Assembly: GCF_005768555.2 (NCBI RefSeq)
Contig: NZ_VCHX02000176.1
Span: forward strand, 1-64,000
DNA length: 64,000 nt
Direction of reading: 5' to 3'
Source of the DNA: Streptomyces sporangiiformans
GTDB taxonomy: Bacteria; Actinomycetota; Actinomycetes; Streptomycetales; Streptomycetaceae
This document shows, one piece after another, positions 16,213 through 25,653 of this stretch. Each line of letters begins with the position of its first letter. The stretch's first letter is position 1. The notes under the pieces were generated by a model. The model saw only the letters and a program-made list of their open reading frames with translations. It did no database searches and was not told the DNA's origin. The position numbers and the translations under genes are program-made.

Positions 16213-16914
16213 ATGGCGCGCGACCTGCAGGAACGGATCAAGAAGCTCATCATCGACCGTCGGCTGCCTTCGGGGGCGACCCTGCCGACCGAGCCCGAGC
16301 TGATGGAGCTCCTTGGCGTCAGCCGGAACTCGGTGCGCGAGGCGCTGAAGGCGCTCCAGGCGATGGGCATCGTCGAGATTCGCCACGGCTTCGGGACCTA
16401 CGTAGGGCCGATGTCGATGGCGCCGATGATCGAGGGCCTCGCCTTCCGCACGGTCGCCGGGCACTACCGCGGCGAGGACAGCCTGCTTCAGCTCCTGGAG
16501 TTGCGCGAGGCCGTCGAGACCGGCCTCATCTCCCGGCTCGCGGGACGTGTCCCCGAGGACGATCTCGCCGAACTGGACGCGCTGGTCGACCGCATGGACG
16601 CGGAGGCCGCCGCCGGCACCGGTCTCGCCGAGACCGACCGCGCCTTTCACGCCACCCTCTACCGCGGCCTCGGCAACCTCCTCCTGAGCGAGGTCCTGGA
16701 GGCGTTCTGGGACGCCTTTCACCGTGTACGCACGGACCTCGTTGAGCTGCCCCAGGATCCGAAGGTCACCTGCCGGCAGCACCGGGAGATCCTCGACGCG
16801 GTGCGTTCCGGGGATGCGGTTCGGGCGGAAGAGGCGATACGAGAACACTTCGGCCACATCCGTACACGAGTGACCGCAACGGCAGCAAACGAGACCAACA
16901 GGCGCCCCAATTAG
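16213..16914 (+). CDS. GntR family transcriptional regulator, FadR/FCD subfamily
   Basis: 233 residues from MARDLQERIKKLI. N-terminal winged helix: LPSGATLPTEPELMELLGVSRNSVREALKAL is the textbook GntR recognition region (quoted by parts: PTEPELMELLG and SRNSVREAL). The C-terminal all-helical FCD domain has the metal/ligand residues Asp and His (TDRAFHATLY, CRQHREILDAV, REHFGHIR). The FCD domain senses small carboxylates. The gene is divergent from the cell-wall hydrolase and 330 bp upstream of cslA; the target is unknown. Confidence 0.85.
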   Translation: MARDLQERIKKLIIDRRLPSGATLPTEPELMELLGVSRNSVREALKALQAMGIVEIRHGFGTYVGPMSMAPMIEGLAFRTVAGHYRGEDSLLQLLELREAVETGLISRLAGRVPEDDLAELDALVDRMDAEAAAGTGLAETDRAFHATLYRGLGNLLLSEVLEAFWDAFHRVRTDLVELPQDPKVTCRQHREILDAVRSGDAVRAEEAIREHFGHIRTRVTATAANETNRRPN

Positions 16915-17245
16915 CGCGAATGACCGGTAAACACCGCGTTTCGCATCTTGCGATCATGACGAACGCCGTAGAACCCTGAACCCTGGATTATGAAGAGCTG
17001 CGGTGACACCGCGGTTGGGGGCTTGGAACCGGTTGCGGGATCGAGACGGGGATGGGGGCCCCGTTCATGAAGCGATGCCGAGTAGAAGCATCATGCAACC
17101 GGAAGGGCGCTGTCCCATGTCTATAGAGTGTGGGGGATGTGGTGGCGGGGGCCCACAGTTGATACGCCTGTGAAGGTCGAGGGGGACGCGGAGCGGGCGA
17201 ACGGAACAACGAGCACGCGTGCTTTGCGTGTGGGGGGAATGACTC
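16915..17245. other. Intergenic leader region upstream of cslA
   Basis: 330 bp without a credible gene. It contains a small hairpin (GCGGTGACACCGC near 16999-17011) and CCGGTT/AACCGG dyads near 17027. A good ribosome-binding site (GGGGGGAA) is present just before cslA. I see no recognisable riboswitch. Confidence 0.4.
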
Positions 17246-19195
17246 ATGACGTCGACGCCGACGGGCGCCCGGCACAACTCCGACGCGTCTCAGACGACCC
17301 AGCTCAGGGTGCCGTCACACCGGACGGGCAGCTTCCGCAGAATCAAGAAGGCACTGCCGAGATACGACTACGAGCACTACAGCCGGCTCGCGGGTCCGCT
17401 CACCCAGCCCGACCCGACCAAGCCGTACAAGGTGCAGTACCGTTCGCTGCTCTCGCAGGAGCCGCACCGCCTGCGCGCGGCGCTCATGCTGGGCGCGGCA
17501 CCGCTGCTCTCGCTCGTGCTGCTCGCCTGGCTGCTCCAGCCCACGCACTGGACCGAGCGCGACTACGTACCCAACGCCTACCTCGAGTACCTCGACATCG
17601 TCATGCTCGTCTCGATCGGTCTGATCGAGTTCTTCCGCTGCATGAACGTGCTGTCGAACGCGCACGCCACGCTGGTCGCCCGCGATCCCATCCCGGTCGT
17701 GCCCGAGACCGGCACCAGAGTGGCCTTCCTCACCTCCTTCGTGCCCGGCAAGGAACCGCTGGAGATGGTGACGAAGACCCTGGAAGCCGCGGTGAAGATC
17801 CGCCACCGCGGCCTCATGCATGTCTGGCTGCTGGACGAGGGTGACGACCCCGAGGTGAAGGCGGTCTGCGAACGCCTGGGCGTGCACCACTTCTCCCGCA
17901 AGGGCATCGCGAAGTGGAACCAGGCCAAGGGCCCGCACCGCGCGAAGACCAAGCACGGCAACTACAACGCCTGGCTGGACGCGCACGGTGACAACTACGA
18001 CTTCTTCGCCTCCGTCGACACCGACCACGTCCCGCTGCCCAACTACCTGGAGCGGATGCTCGGTTTCTTCCGTGACCCGAACGTCGGCTTCGTGATCGGC
18101 CCGCAGGTCTACGGCAACTACGACAACCCCATCACCAAGGCCGCCGAGTCGCAGCAGTTCCTCTTCCACGCCCTGATCCAGCGCGCCGGAAACGCCTACG
18201 GCGCACCGATGTTCGTGGGCACCTCCAACGCCGTACGCATCAAGGCGCTGAAGCAGATCGGCGGTCTGTACGACTCGATCACCGAGGACATGGCGACGGG
18301 CTTCGAGATCCACCGCCACAAGAACCCGGCGACGGGCAAGAAGTGGCGCTCGGTCTACACGCCGGACGTGCTCGCGGTCGGCGAGGGCCCGAACGCCTGG
18401 ACGGACTTCTTCACCCAGCAGATGCGCTGGTCGCGGGGTACCTACGAGACGATCCTCAAGCAGTACTGGAAGGGCTGGTACTCGCTGCCGCCGAGCAAGC
18501 TCTTCAACTACACGATGATGATCATCTTCTACCCGATGTCGGCCCTCAACTGGCTTCTGGCGGCGCTGAGTTGTGCGCTGTTCCTGGGCCTGGGCGCCTC
18601 GGGTGTGAACATCGACCCGGCGATCTGGCTGATGCTGTACGGCAACGCGTCCGCCCTCCAGATCGGTCTCTACGTCTGGAACCGCCGCCACAACGTCTCG
18701 CCGCACGAGCCGGAGGGCTCCGGCGGTGTGGCCGGCATGATCATGTCCGCACTGTCGGCGCCGCTCTACGCGAAGGCGCTGATCGACTCCGTACTGCGCC
18801 GCAAGAGCAAGTTCGTGGTCACCCCCAAGGGCGATTCGGCAAGCCCGGACACGTGGTTCGGGACCTTCCGGTACCACTGGTACTTCATCCTGATCTTCGG
18901 CGGTTCGATCGGCGCCGGCTTCTACTTCGGCCACTCCCACCCAGCGATGATCATCTGGGCGACGTTCGCGATGCTGATCACCGCGTCGCCGATCTTCGCG
19001 TGGCGCTGGATGATGCGGCAGGAGCGGAAGAAGCCGCCGGCCCCGGCGGAGCCGCAGGACGCCGTGACCCCGCCACAGCCGTTGCCCGCCCAGCACGCGC
19101 CGCGCCATGCGCCGCAGCACAAGCCCAGCTGGGCGGCCTCGAACGGGGGAAATGACCAGACCATGCAGATCGCCCTTGGGGGACGCAAGAAATGA
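17246..19195 (+). CDS. cslA: Cellulose synthase-like glycosyltransferase CslA (GT2)
   Basis: 649 residues, integral membrane. A basic N-terminal tail precedes two membrane segments (LMLGAAPLLSLVLLAWLL, LDIVMLVSIGLIEFF). The cytosolic GT2 domain shows the D,D,D,QxxRW set: WLLDEGDD, SVDTDHVPLP, TEDMATG and QQMRWSRG. It then has about five C-terminal membrane segments and a Pro-rich tail. It polymerises a beta-(1,4)-linked glycan exported at hyphal tips. glxA begins in its last codons (ATGA overlap), the conserved cslA-glxA operon of Streptomyces. Confidence 0.95.
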   Translation: MTSTPTGARHNSDASQTTQLRVPSHRTGSFRRIKKALPRYDYEHYSRLAGPLTQPDPTKPYKVQYRSLLSQEPHRLRAALMLGAAPLLSLVLLAWLLQPTHWTERDYVPNAYLEYLDIVMLVSIGLIEFFRCMNVLSNAHATLVARDPIPVVPETGTRVAFLTSFVPGKEPLEMVTKTLEAAVKIRHRGLMHVWLLDEGDDPEVKAVCERLGVHHFSRKGIAKWNQAKGPHRAKTKHGNYNAWLDAHGDNYDFFASVDTDHVPLPNYLERMLGFFRDPNVGFVIGPQVYGNYDNPITKAAESQQFLFHALIQRAGNAYGAPMFVGTSNAVRIKALKQIGGLYDSITEDMATGFEIHRHKNPATGKKWRSVYTPDVLAVGEGPNAWTDFFTQQMRWSRGTYETILKQYWKGWYSLPPSKLFNYTMMIIFYPMSALNWLLAALSCALFLGLGASGVNIDPAIWLMLYGNASALQIGLYVWNRRHNVSPHEPEGSGGVAGMIMSALSAPLYAKALIDSVLRRKSKFVVTPKGDSASPDTWFGTFRYHWYFILIFGGSIGAGFYFGHSHPAMIIWATFAMLITASPIFAWRWMMRQERKKPPAPAEPQDAVTPPQPLPAQHAPRHAPQHKPSWAASNGGNDQTMQIALGGRKK

Positions 19196-21129
19196 AAGAC
19201 CGTTCCAGCCACCGCCGCGCCCGGCGCATCGCGATAGGCGCGGCGGTGGTGCTAGCGCTGGCCGGGATGAACGGACCGGCGCTCTACCGCTTCGGGTCGG
19301 AGAAGTACCACGAGTACGCGATCAACCGGCCCGAGTACAAGGCGGAGAACGGCAGGTGGGAGATAGTCGAGTTCCCGGAGGAGTACCGGCTGAACACCAT
19401 TCACGCCGCGCTCCTGCACACCGGGAAGATCCTGCTGATCGCGGGCTCGGGCAACAACCAGGACAACTTCGACGCGAAGAAGTTCGACACCCGCGTCTGG
19501 GACCCGGTCAAGAAGACGATCAAGAAGGTCCCCACGCCGGCTGACCTGTTCTGCACGGGCCATACGCAGCTGCCCAACGGCAATCTGCTGATCGCGGGCG
19601 GCACCAAGCGGTACGAGAAGCTGAAGGGTGACGTCACGAAGGCCGGCGGCCTGATGATCGTGCACAACGAGAACCCGGACAAGCCGATCACGCTGCCCGC
19701 CGGCACCAAGTTCACCGGCAAGGAGAACGGCCAGACGTTCGTGTCGAAGGACCCGGTCGTCGTCGAGCGCGCCGAGAAGAAGTTCGACCCGGCGACCGGC
19801 AAGTTCCTGCGTAATGAACCGGGTCTGGGCCGCATCTACGTGGAGGCACAGCGGAGCGGCAAGAAGTACGAGACAGGCACCGAGGACAACTACCGCATCC
19901 AGGGCCTGTCCGGCGCCGCCGCCCGCAACACGTACGGCATCGCGCAGAAGCTCGCCCTCGACAAGAAGGACTTCCAGGGCATCAAGGACGCCTACGAGTT
20001 CGATCCGGTCGCCGAGAAGTACATCAAGGTCGACCCGATGAAGGAGGCGCGCTGGTACCCGACTCTGACGACCCTGTCCGACGGCAAGATCCTCAGCGTC
20101 TCCGGTCTGGACGACATCGGCCAGCTGGTGCCGGGCAAGAACGAGGTCTTCGATCCGAAGACCAAGAAGTGGACGTATACGAAGAAGATCCGCCAGTTCC
20201 CGACGTACCCGGCGCTGTTCCCGATGCAGAACGGCAAGATCTTCTACTCGGGTTCGAACGCGGGCTACGGCCCGGACGACGTGGGCCGCGAACCCGGCAT
20301 CTGGGACGTGGAGTCCAACAAGTTCACCAAGCTGCCGGGCCTGAGCGACCCGAAGCTGATGGAGACCTCCGGCACGGTGCTGCTGCCGCCCGCGCAGGAC
20401 GAGAAGTACATGGTGATCGGCGGCGGCGGGGTCGGGGAGTCGGAGCGGTCCAGCGAGAAGACCCGCGTCATCGATCTGCTGGCCGACGACCCGAAGTTCA
20501 CGGACGGCCCGTCCATGGAGAAGGGCACCCGCTACCCGCAGGCGTCGATCCTGCCCGACGACACCGTGCTGATCTCCGGCGGCTCCGAGGACTACCGCGG
20601 CCGCGGTGACTCCAACATCCTCGAGGCGCGGATGTACGACGCGAAGACCGGCAAGATGAAGCGGGTCGCCGATCCGCTCGTGGGCCGCAACTACCACTCC
20701 GGCTCGATCCTGCTGCCCGACGGCCGCCTGATGTTCTTCGGCTCGGACTCGCTCTACTCGGACAAGGCCAACACCAAGCCCGGCAAGTTCGAGCAGCGCA
20801 TCGAGATCTACACGCCGCCGTATCTCTACGGGGACTCGCAGCCCACGCTGTCCGGCGGCCCCAAGACCGTCAAGCGCGGCGCCTCGGCGACGTTCACCTC
20901 GCAGCACGCCGCGGCCATCAAGACGGCGCGGCTGATCCGCCCGAGCGCCTCCACGCACGTCACCGACGTCGACCAGAAGTCCATCGCCCTGGACCTCAAG
21001 AAGACGGAGGACGGCGTCACGGTGACGGTCCCGAAGAACCGGAACCTCGTCCCCTCGGGCTGGTACATGCTGTTCGTGACGGACGAGCAGGGCACGCCGA
21101 GCAAGGCGCAGTGGATCAAGGTGCCGTAA
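19192..21129 (+). CDS. glxA: GlxA, galactose oxidase-like mononuclear copper-radical oxidase
   Basis: 645 residues. An uncleaved-looking N-terminal anchor (RIAIGAAVVLALAGM) is followed by a Kelch seven-blade propeller and a C-terminal Ig-like domain. Counting from the start, Cys121 lies in DLFCTGH and Trp288-Tyr289 in ARWYPTL, the known positions of the Cys-Tyr cofactor and stacking Trp of Streptomyces GlxA. Further copper ligands are Tyr501-His502 (NYHSG) and His589 (STHVTDVDQ). It oxidises glycan-type substrates and produces H2O2. It works with CslA in tip-glycan deposition. Translationally coupled to cslA. Confidence 0.95.
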   Translation: MKDRSSHRRARRIAIGAAVVLALAGMNGPALYRFGSEKYHEYAINRPEYKAENGRWEIVEFPEEYRLNTIHAALLHTGKILLIAGSGNNQDNFDAKKFDTRVWDPVKKTIKKVPTPADLFCTGHTQLPNGNLLIAGGTKRYEKLKGDVTKAGGLMIVHNENPDKPITLPAGTKFTGKENGQTFVSKDPVVVERAEKKFDPATGKFLRNEPGLGRIYVEAQRSGKKYETGTEDNYRIQGLSGAAARNTYGIAQKLALDKKDFQGIKDAYEFDPVAEKYIKVDPMKEARWYPTLTTLSDGKILSVSGLDDIGQLVPGKNEVFDPKTKKWTYTKKIRQFPTYPALFPMQNGKIFYSGSNAGYGPDDVGREPGIWDVESNKFTKLPGLSDPKLMETSGTVLLPPAQDEKYMVIGGGGVGESERSSEKTRVIDLLADDPKFTDGPSMEKGTRYPQASILPDDTVLISGGSEDYRGRGDSNILEARMYDAKTGKMKRVADPLVGRNYHSGSILLPDGRLMFFGSDSLYSDKANTKPGKFEQRIEIYTPPYLYGDSQPTLSGGPKTVKRGASATFTSQHAAAIKTARLIRPSASTHVTDVDQKSIALDLKKTEDGVTVTVPKNRNLVPSGWYMLFVTDEQGTPSKAQWIKVP

Positions 21130-21180
21130 CGCTCCGCTCGGTTCTCCGACGGCCCTGAAATCCGACGGCCCTGAAAGGTG

Positions 21181-21215
21181 TGGCCCCCGCGCACAGCGCG
21201 GGGGCCAGCCTTTTT
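21181..21215. terminator. Bidirectional terminator between glxA and cslZ
   Basis: Perfect 12-bp stem (21181-21192 with 21196-21207), a 3-nt loop and a run of five T at 21211-21215. It lies between the convergent stops of glxA and cslZ. Confidence 0.85.
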
Positions 21216-21222
21216 CCTGGTG

Positions 21223-22239
21223 TCAGCCGGAGGCCTTCGCCAGCTTCAGTGCGTACTCAGGCCACCACTCGCCCGCCTTCGGGCCGCCCTTGCAGGTGCC
21301 GTCGGACTCGCCGGGGCGCTTGACCCACAGATAGGCGTCGATCAGGTCGTCGCCCGTCTTCGTCGTGGGTGTCTCGCCGAGCGCGCGGCCCGGCGGGTTG
21401 CACCAGTTGTCCTTCGGATCGCCTTCCGTGTACGGCCCGTTGCCGTTGCGGCTGGTGTCGATCACGAAAGGCTTGTTGCCGACCTTCGCCGACAGTTCCT
21501 GGCCGTACTTCTTGCTGTCCGCCGTCGTGTAGAAGTTGGAGACGTTGACCGAGAAGCCGTCGGCCTGGTCGACACCCGCCCACTTCAGCGGCTCGAAGAT
21601 CTGGTCGGGTTTGCCCCAGCCCGCGTTGCCCGCGTCGAGGTAGACCTTGGTGTTCTTCAGTGACTTGAACTTCTCGATGGCGCCCTTGAGGAGGTCGTAA
21701 CGCTCCTCGTGGAACTCGTCGGGCGTGCAGCCGTCCACCATGTGCAGGACGGCGTCCGGCTCCAGGATCACCGTGGCGGCCCGGTCGCCGATGCCCTTGG
21801 CCACCTTGTCGATGAAGGCCCGGTACTCGTTGCCGTCCGCGGCGCCGCCGCCCGAGAACTGGCCGCAGTCGCGGTGCGGAATGTTGTAGACGACCATCAG
21901 CGCGTCCCGGTCGGCCTTCGCGGCGGCCTCGGTGAAGCCGCGGGCCTCCTGCTCGGCGTTCTCCGGAGTGAGCCACTGACCGACCGGCTGCTCCGCGATC
22001 TTGCGTATCAGCTCGGCGTCGTCGTCCTTGCCGTCCTTCTCGTAGGCGACCACCTGCTCGGCCGCGTTCCCGTCCGGGTTGACCCAGTACGGGTCCTTGC
22101 TCTTGGGCTGCTGGCTGACCTTGTCGGCCGACTCCTTTGGGTCATCGTCGCCCCCCGACGAGGAACACCCCGTGAACAGCAGCACCGCTCCGGCCACCGC
22201 CACGCATGCTCTGGCCCCGGCCCCCCTGCTCCCGTACAT
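21223..22239 (-). CDS. cslZ: CslZ, GH6 endoglucanase-like lipoprotein
   Basis: 338 residues with a lipobox (LLFTGC, Cys25) and an Asp/Glu/Lys-rich linker. The GH6 fold follows: NIPHRDCGQFSGGGAAD, VILEPDAVLHM (catalytic acid region), YLDAGNAGWG, FVIDTSRNGNGP, WCNPPGRALG and DAYLWVKRPGESDG. GH6 enzymes cut beta-1,4-glucans. As a surface lipoprotein next to cslA-glxA it probably trims the CslA product. It is oriented convergently with glxA. Confidence 0.92.
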   Translation of the reverse strand: MYGSRGAGARACVAVAGAVLLFTGCSSSGGDDDPKESADKVSQQPKSKDPYWVNPDGNAAEQVVAYEKDGKDDDAELIRKIAEQPVGQWLTPENAEQEARGFTEAAAKADRDALMVVYNIPHRDCGQFSGGGAADGNEYRAFIDKVAKGIGDRAATVILEPDAVLHMVDGCTPDEFHEERYDLLKGAIEKFKSLKNTKVYLDAGNAGWGKPDQIFEPLKWAGVDQADGFSVNVSNFYTTADSKKYGQELSAKVGNKPFVIDTSRNGNGPYTEGDPKDNWCNPPGRALGETPTTKTGDDLIDAYLWVKRPGESDGTCKGGPKAGEWWPEYALKLAKASG

Positions 22240-22407
22240 CCAACTCCCCCCATGGGCGCACTGTCCGAAGCACCAATCCTGACATACGTGTCGCCACGCC
22301 CACGAGTGCGGTCGAACCTTGTCGGGCAGCTGTTACAGCCTTCCGCGGGAAGGGTAGGCGCCGGACGGACGGGGGCGTGCCGACGCAGGCCTTGGGGAGG
22401 GCTCGAC

Positions 22408-23172
22408 ATGCACCACTGCATCCGGGAGACCCGGCTGGGGGTGGCCCTGCTGGAAGCCGCGGACACTCTGTCCGAGGCATTCGACACCGGGCTGTATCTG
22501 CAACGGCTGTCGGACCACTGCGTGGATCTCCTGGGTGCCTCGGCCGCCGGCATCATGCTGATCGAGGGCGGCGAGACCGTGTCGTTAGGTGTGAGCAGCC
22601 GCCGACAGCGGCTCGCCCAGGACCTGTTGGAGGTCCAGCACCACAGTGGTCCCTGCCTGGACAGCTATGGCACCGGTCAGCCGGTCCCGCCGATCGCGAT
22701 CCTCGCGGCGCACGCGTCCTCCCGCTGGCCCGACTTCACGCAGCGGGCCCTGCGCCACGACATCGACGCCACGTTCGCGGTGCCCCTGCGCCGGAACGGG
22801 ACGCGGCTCGGCGCACTCAACGTCTTCGTCCCCGCCGGCGGCGAACATCCGGCGCCCGACCGGGAGTCGGGACTGCGCCTCGCGCAGGTCCTGGCCGACG
22901 CGGCCGCCGTCGGGCTGACCAACCACCGCACGGTCGCGCGGCACCGCACTCTGACGAGCCAGTTGCAACAGGCCCTCTCCAGCCGCGTCCGCATCGAGCA
23001 GGCGAAGGGCATGCTCGCGGAGCGCTGGCGGACCGGCGCCGACGAAACGTTCACGGCGCTGCGCCAGTACGCACGCCGCCACCGCCTGCCCCTCCACGAC
23101 GTGGCGACGACGGTGATCGAGGGCACGGAGGACGCCGAGGGACTGGCGCGCGAGCGCCCGGCACCCTCGTAG
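22408..23172 (+). CDS. GAF-ANTAR RNA-binding regulator, with a TTA codon
   Basis: 254 residues from MHHCIRETRLG with GGGGAGG upstream. N-terminal GAF domain (residues about 15-165) and C-terminal ANTAR helical domain (RVRIEQAKGMLAERW, then LRQYARRHRLPLHDVA). ANTAR proteins act by antitermination on nascent RNA. One Leu in ETVSLGVSS is encoded by TTA (near 22585), which in Streptomyces makes translation dependent on the bldA tRNA and hence on late development. No partner gene is obvious nearby. Confidence 0.85.
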   Translation: MHHCIRETRLGVALLEAADTLSEAFDTGLYLQRLSDHCVDLLGASAAGIMLIEGGETVSLGVSSRRQRLAQDLLEVQHHSGPCLDSYGTGQPVPPIAILAAHASSRWPDFTQRALRHDIDATFAVPLRRNGTRLGALNVFVPAGGEHPAPDRESGLRLAQVLADAAAVGLTNHRTVARHRTLTSQLQQALSSRVRIEQAKGMLAERWRTGADETFTALRQYARRHRLPLHDVATTVIEGTEDAEGLARERPAPS

Positions 23173-23243
23173 CCGACTGGGCGGGTAGGGGGTAGGGGGG
23201 TAGGCGGCTACTGGGTGGGGCGGGGCCGTACCCGGGGCAGGGC

Positions 23244-23915
23244 TCACGCCCTCGTCCCCGTGAGGTACGCGGAGACGACCACGTTCGCCGTATAGCCGCG
23301 GCGGGCCCCGTCGAACGTGCCCCCGCAGGTGATCAGCCGCAGCTCCGCACGCCCGGACTGCCGTACCCCGTATGCCTTCTGGGCGTCGAAGCGGTCCCGG
23401 GCGAAGACCTGTACGTCGTCCACGGTGAACTCGGCCACCGTGCCGTCGTCCCGGATCACACGGACCGTCGCACCGGGCCGCACCTCGCTCAGGTGGTAGA
23501 AGACCGCTGGCCTGGTCTCGGTGTCGACATGGCCCACCAGCAGCGCGGCCCCCTCGGCGCCGGGCCCCGCACCGGCTCCGTACCAGCCCACGGCCCCCGC
23601 GTTGCTGTACGGCGGTGGATCGATGGCCCCCTGCGGGTCGAGCCCGCGCGCGACCACCGGCGCCCGCACCCCCAGCGAGGGGATGTCCACGCGCTGCGGT
23701 CGCGCGTTGCTCAACGGCTGGGCGGCGGGGGGCAGTTCGACCCCCTGGGGACGCCCCACCGCCGCCACGTCCCCCGTGGTCGGCGCGGACGTCCCCGGGC
23801 GGATGTCGGTCACCTCACGGCCCCACAGCCACAGCCCGAGCAGCAACAGTGCCCAGGCCACGCCCATCATCAGGCGGCCGGTACCGGAGGAACGCTCCCG
23901 ATCGGACTCGAACAT
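23244..23915 (-). CDS. Class F sortase
   Basis: 223 residues with an N-terminal membrane anchor (MGVAWALLLLGLWLWG) and a Pro-rich linker. The sortase barrel has catalytic His in LVGHVDTET, Cys in LITCGGTFD and Arg in RRGYTANVVV. Class F sortases are actinobacterial single-copy types whose substrates are mostly undefined. Just downstream of a secreted protein gene (6 bp gap), implying an operon. Confidence 0.85.
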   Translation of the reverse strand: MFESDRERSSGTGRLMMGVAWALLLLGLWLWGREVTDIRPGTSAPTTGDVAAVGRPQGVELPPAAQPLSNARPQRVDIPSLGVRAPVVARGLDPQGAIDPPPYSNAGAVGWYGAGAGPGAEGAALLVGHVDTETRPAVFYHLSEVRPGATVRVIRDDGTVAEFTVDDVQVFARDRFDAQKAYGVRQSGRAELRLITCGGTFDGARRGYTANVVVSAYLTGTRA

Positions 23916-23921
23916 GGCCGG

Positions 23922-24560
23922 TCAGTCCGTGCCGCCGCCGCGTCCCCGGCGGGCGCTGCGTACCGCCACGGCCACCGCGGCGACGCCCGCCAGGACCAGG
24001 CCGACCACCGCGTGCCAGGTGCCGGGCCCCTCCGACCGGTCCTCGACGGCGGACAGCTGTGCGGTTCCGCCGCCACCCGCGCGCACAGGCGCCACGGGGG
24101 ACGCGGGCGCCCACACGTCCTCGTCGCTTTCGGATTCGTGTTCGTGGTCGGGCTCGGGCCTGGGTTCGGGTCTGTGAGTGGGCTTGTGGGTGTGTTTGTC
24201 CGGTACGACGGTGATCGTGCCCCTGATCTTGGCCCTCTCCTCGAAGTCACCACAGATGACCTTGACGTCGTATGCGCCCGGGGTGAGCCTCGAGCGGACC
24301 CGCGTCTCGCCGAACAGCAGACCGCCCTTCCCGACCAGCTGCGCCGGAGCGACGAATGCCTTCGACTTGGCGGTGGCCGACTTCCCCTCGCAGCCCCGCA
24401 CCCGCAGCCAGACGTCGGTACCTGGGGTCGGGAACGACGGCGTCACGGAGACGCCCGTATCGCTCGCGTACGCGGCTGGGGCGGGGAGTGGGAGGGAGAC
24501 AGGGCCGAGCGCGGTGGCGACCACCGCACCAGCACACAGAGTGAGTCGCAGTGAGCTCAT
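23922..24560 (-). CDS. Secreted membrane-anchored hypothetical protein paired with the class F sortase
   Basis: 212 residues: a signal peptide (LCAGAVVATALGPVSL), an Ig-like extracellular domain of about 100 residues with two Cys (VRGCEGKS, KVICGDFEE), a charged His/Pro/Glu spacer (KHTHKPTHRPEP), and a C-terminal membrane helix (AVVGLVLAGVAAVAVAV) with an Arg-rich end. No LPXTG-like motif is visible. It is the first gene of a pair with the sortase and may be a partner or substrate. Domain family not recognised. Confidence 0.65.
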   Translation of the reverse strand: MSSLRLTLCAGAVVATALGPVSLPLPAPAAYASDTGVSVTPSFPTPGTDVWLRVRGCEGKSATAKSKAFVAPAQLVGKGGLLFGETRVRSRLTPGAYDVKVICGDFEERAKIRGTITVVPDKHTHKPTHRPEPRPEPDHEHESESDEDVWAPASPVAPVRAGGGGTAQLSAVEDRSEGPGTWHAVVGLVLAGVAAVAVAVRSARRGRGGGTD

Positions 24561-24680
24561 CGTGAACCTCCAGACATCTGGAGACTCCTCCCCGGGGCGT
24601 GGCGGCGCATCCGGGGCGAGGGCTTGCTACTCCGTTCGGGTGGCTTGCGGGCCCACCCATGCCCAGAGATTCACAGGGGT

Positions 24681-25460
24681 TCAGATCCGGTCGACGAGGT
24701 CCGCGATCGAGTCCACGACCTTGGACGGGCGGTACGGATACCGCTCGACCTCATCGGGCGCGGTCAGTCCCGTCAGCACCAGGAAGGTCTGCATGCCCGC
24801 TTCCAGCCCGGCGAGGACGTCGGTGTCCATGCGGTCGCCGATCATCGCGCTCGTCTCGGAGTGCGCGCCGATGGCGTTGAGCCCCGTGCGCATCATCAGC
24901 GGGTTCGGCTTCCCCGCGAAGTACGGCTTCTTGCCGGTCGCCTTGGTGATCAGCGCCGCCACGGCGCCGGTGGCGGGCAGCGGGCCCTCCGAGGACGGCC
25001 CGGTCTCGTCCGGGTTGGTGCAGATGAACCGGGCCCCGCCGTTGATCAGCCGGACCGCCTTGGTCATGGCCTCGAAGGAGTACGTACGGGTCTCGCCGAG
25101 CACCACATAGTCCGGCTCGTGGTCGGTGAGCACGTACCCGATGTCGTGCAGCGCGGTCGTCATGCCCGCCTCACCGATGACGTACGCCGTGCCGCCGGGC
25201 CGCTGGTCGTCCAGGAACTTGGCGGTGGCCAGCGCGGACGTCCAGATGTTCTCGACGGGCACGTCCAGGCCCATCCGCTGGAGACGGGCGTGCAGGTCAC
25301 GGGCGGTGTATATGGAGTTGTTGGTGAGGACCAGGAAGGGCCTTGCGGAATCCCTGAGCTTCTTGATGAAGGCGTCGGCGCCGGGAATCGGCACACCCTC
25401 GTGAATGAGCACACCGTCCATGTCGGTGAGCCACGATTCGATGGGCTTGCGCTCTGCCAT
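24681..25460 (-). CDS. HAD-IIA family phosphatase (NagD-like)
   Basis: 259 residues. HAD motifs in order: LTDMDGVLIHEG (nucleophile Asp), VLTNNS, the Lys in AGKPNPLM, and the acidic motif IGDRMDTDVLAG. The large C2B-type cap between motifs II and III places it in the NagD/HAD-IIA group, which dephosphorylates sugar or nucleotide phosphates. Monocistronic on the minus strand. Specific substrate unknown. Confidence 0.85.
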   Translation of the reverse strand: MAERKPIESWLTDMDGVLIHEGVPIPGADAFIKKLRDSARPFLVLTNNSIYTARDLHARLQRMGLDVPVENIWTSALATAKFLDDQRPGGTAYVIGEAGMTTALHDIGYVLTDHEPDYVVLGETRTYSFEAMTKAVRLINGGARFICTNPDETGPSSEGPLPATGAVAALITKATGKKPYFAGKPNPLMMRTGLNAIGAHSETSAMIGDRMDTDVLAGLEAGMQTFLVLTGLTAPDEVERYPYRPSKVVDSIADLVDRI

Positions 25461-25653
25461 GTGCCGTCTCCTGCCGTACGCGGTGCTGCGTGTCTGCGTG
25501 TGCCGTGCGGGTGTGGGGGCGCCGCCACAGCGGTGTGCCGACGCCCACAGCCTAGCCACCGGCCGGATCATGTCGGAGGGGCCGTCGCCCTTGCGATGCG
25601 GGGGCGGTCGTGCTTGCGATGCAGGGACCGTTGTCCTTGCGGTTCGGTCGGGC

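Noticed and set aside
16915..17245. Riboswitch upstream of cslA or c-di-AMP riboswitch upstream of the cell-wall hydrolase
   Set aside because: The conserved core sequences of the ydaO/yuaA motif are not visible in either leader.
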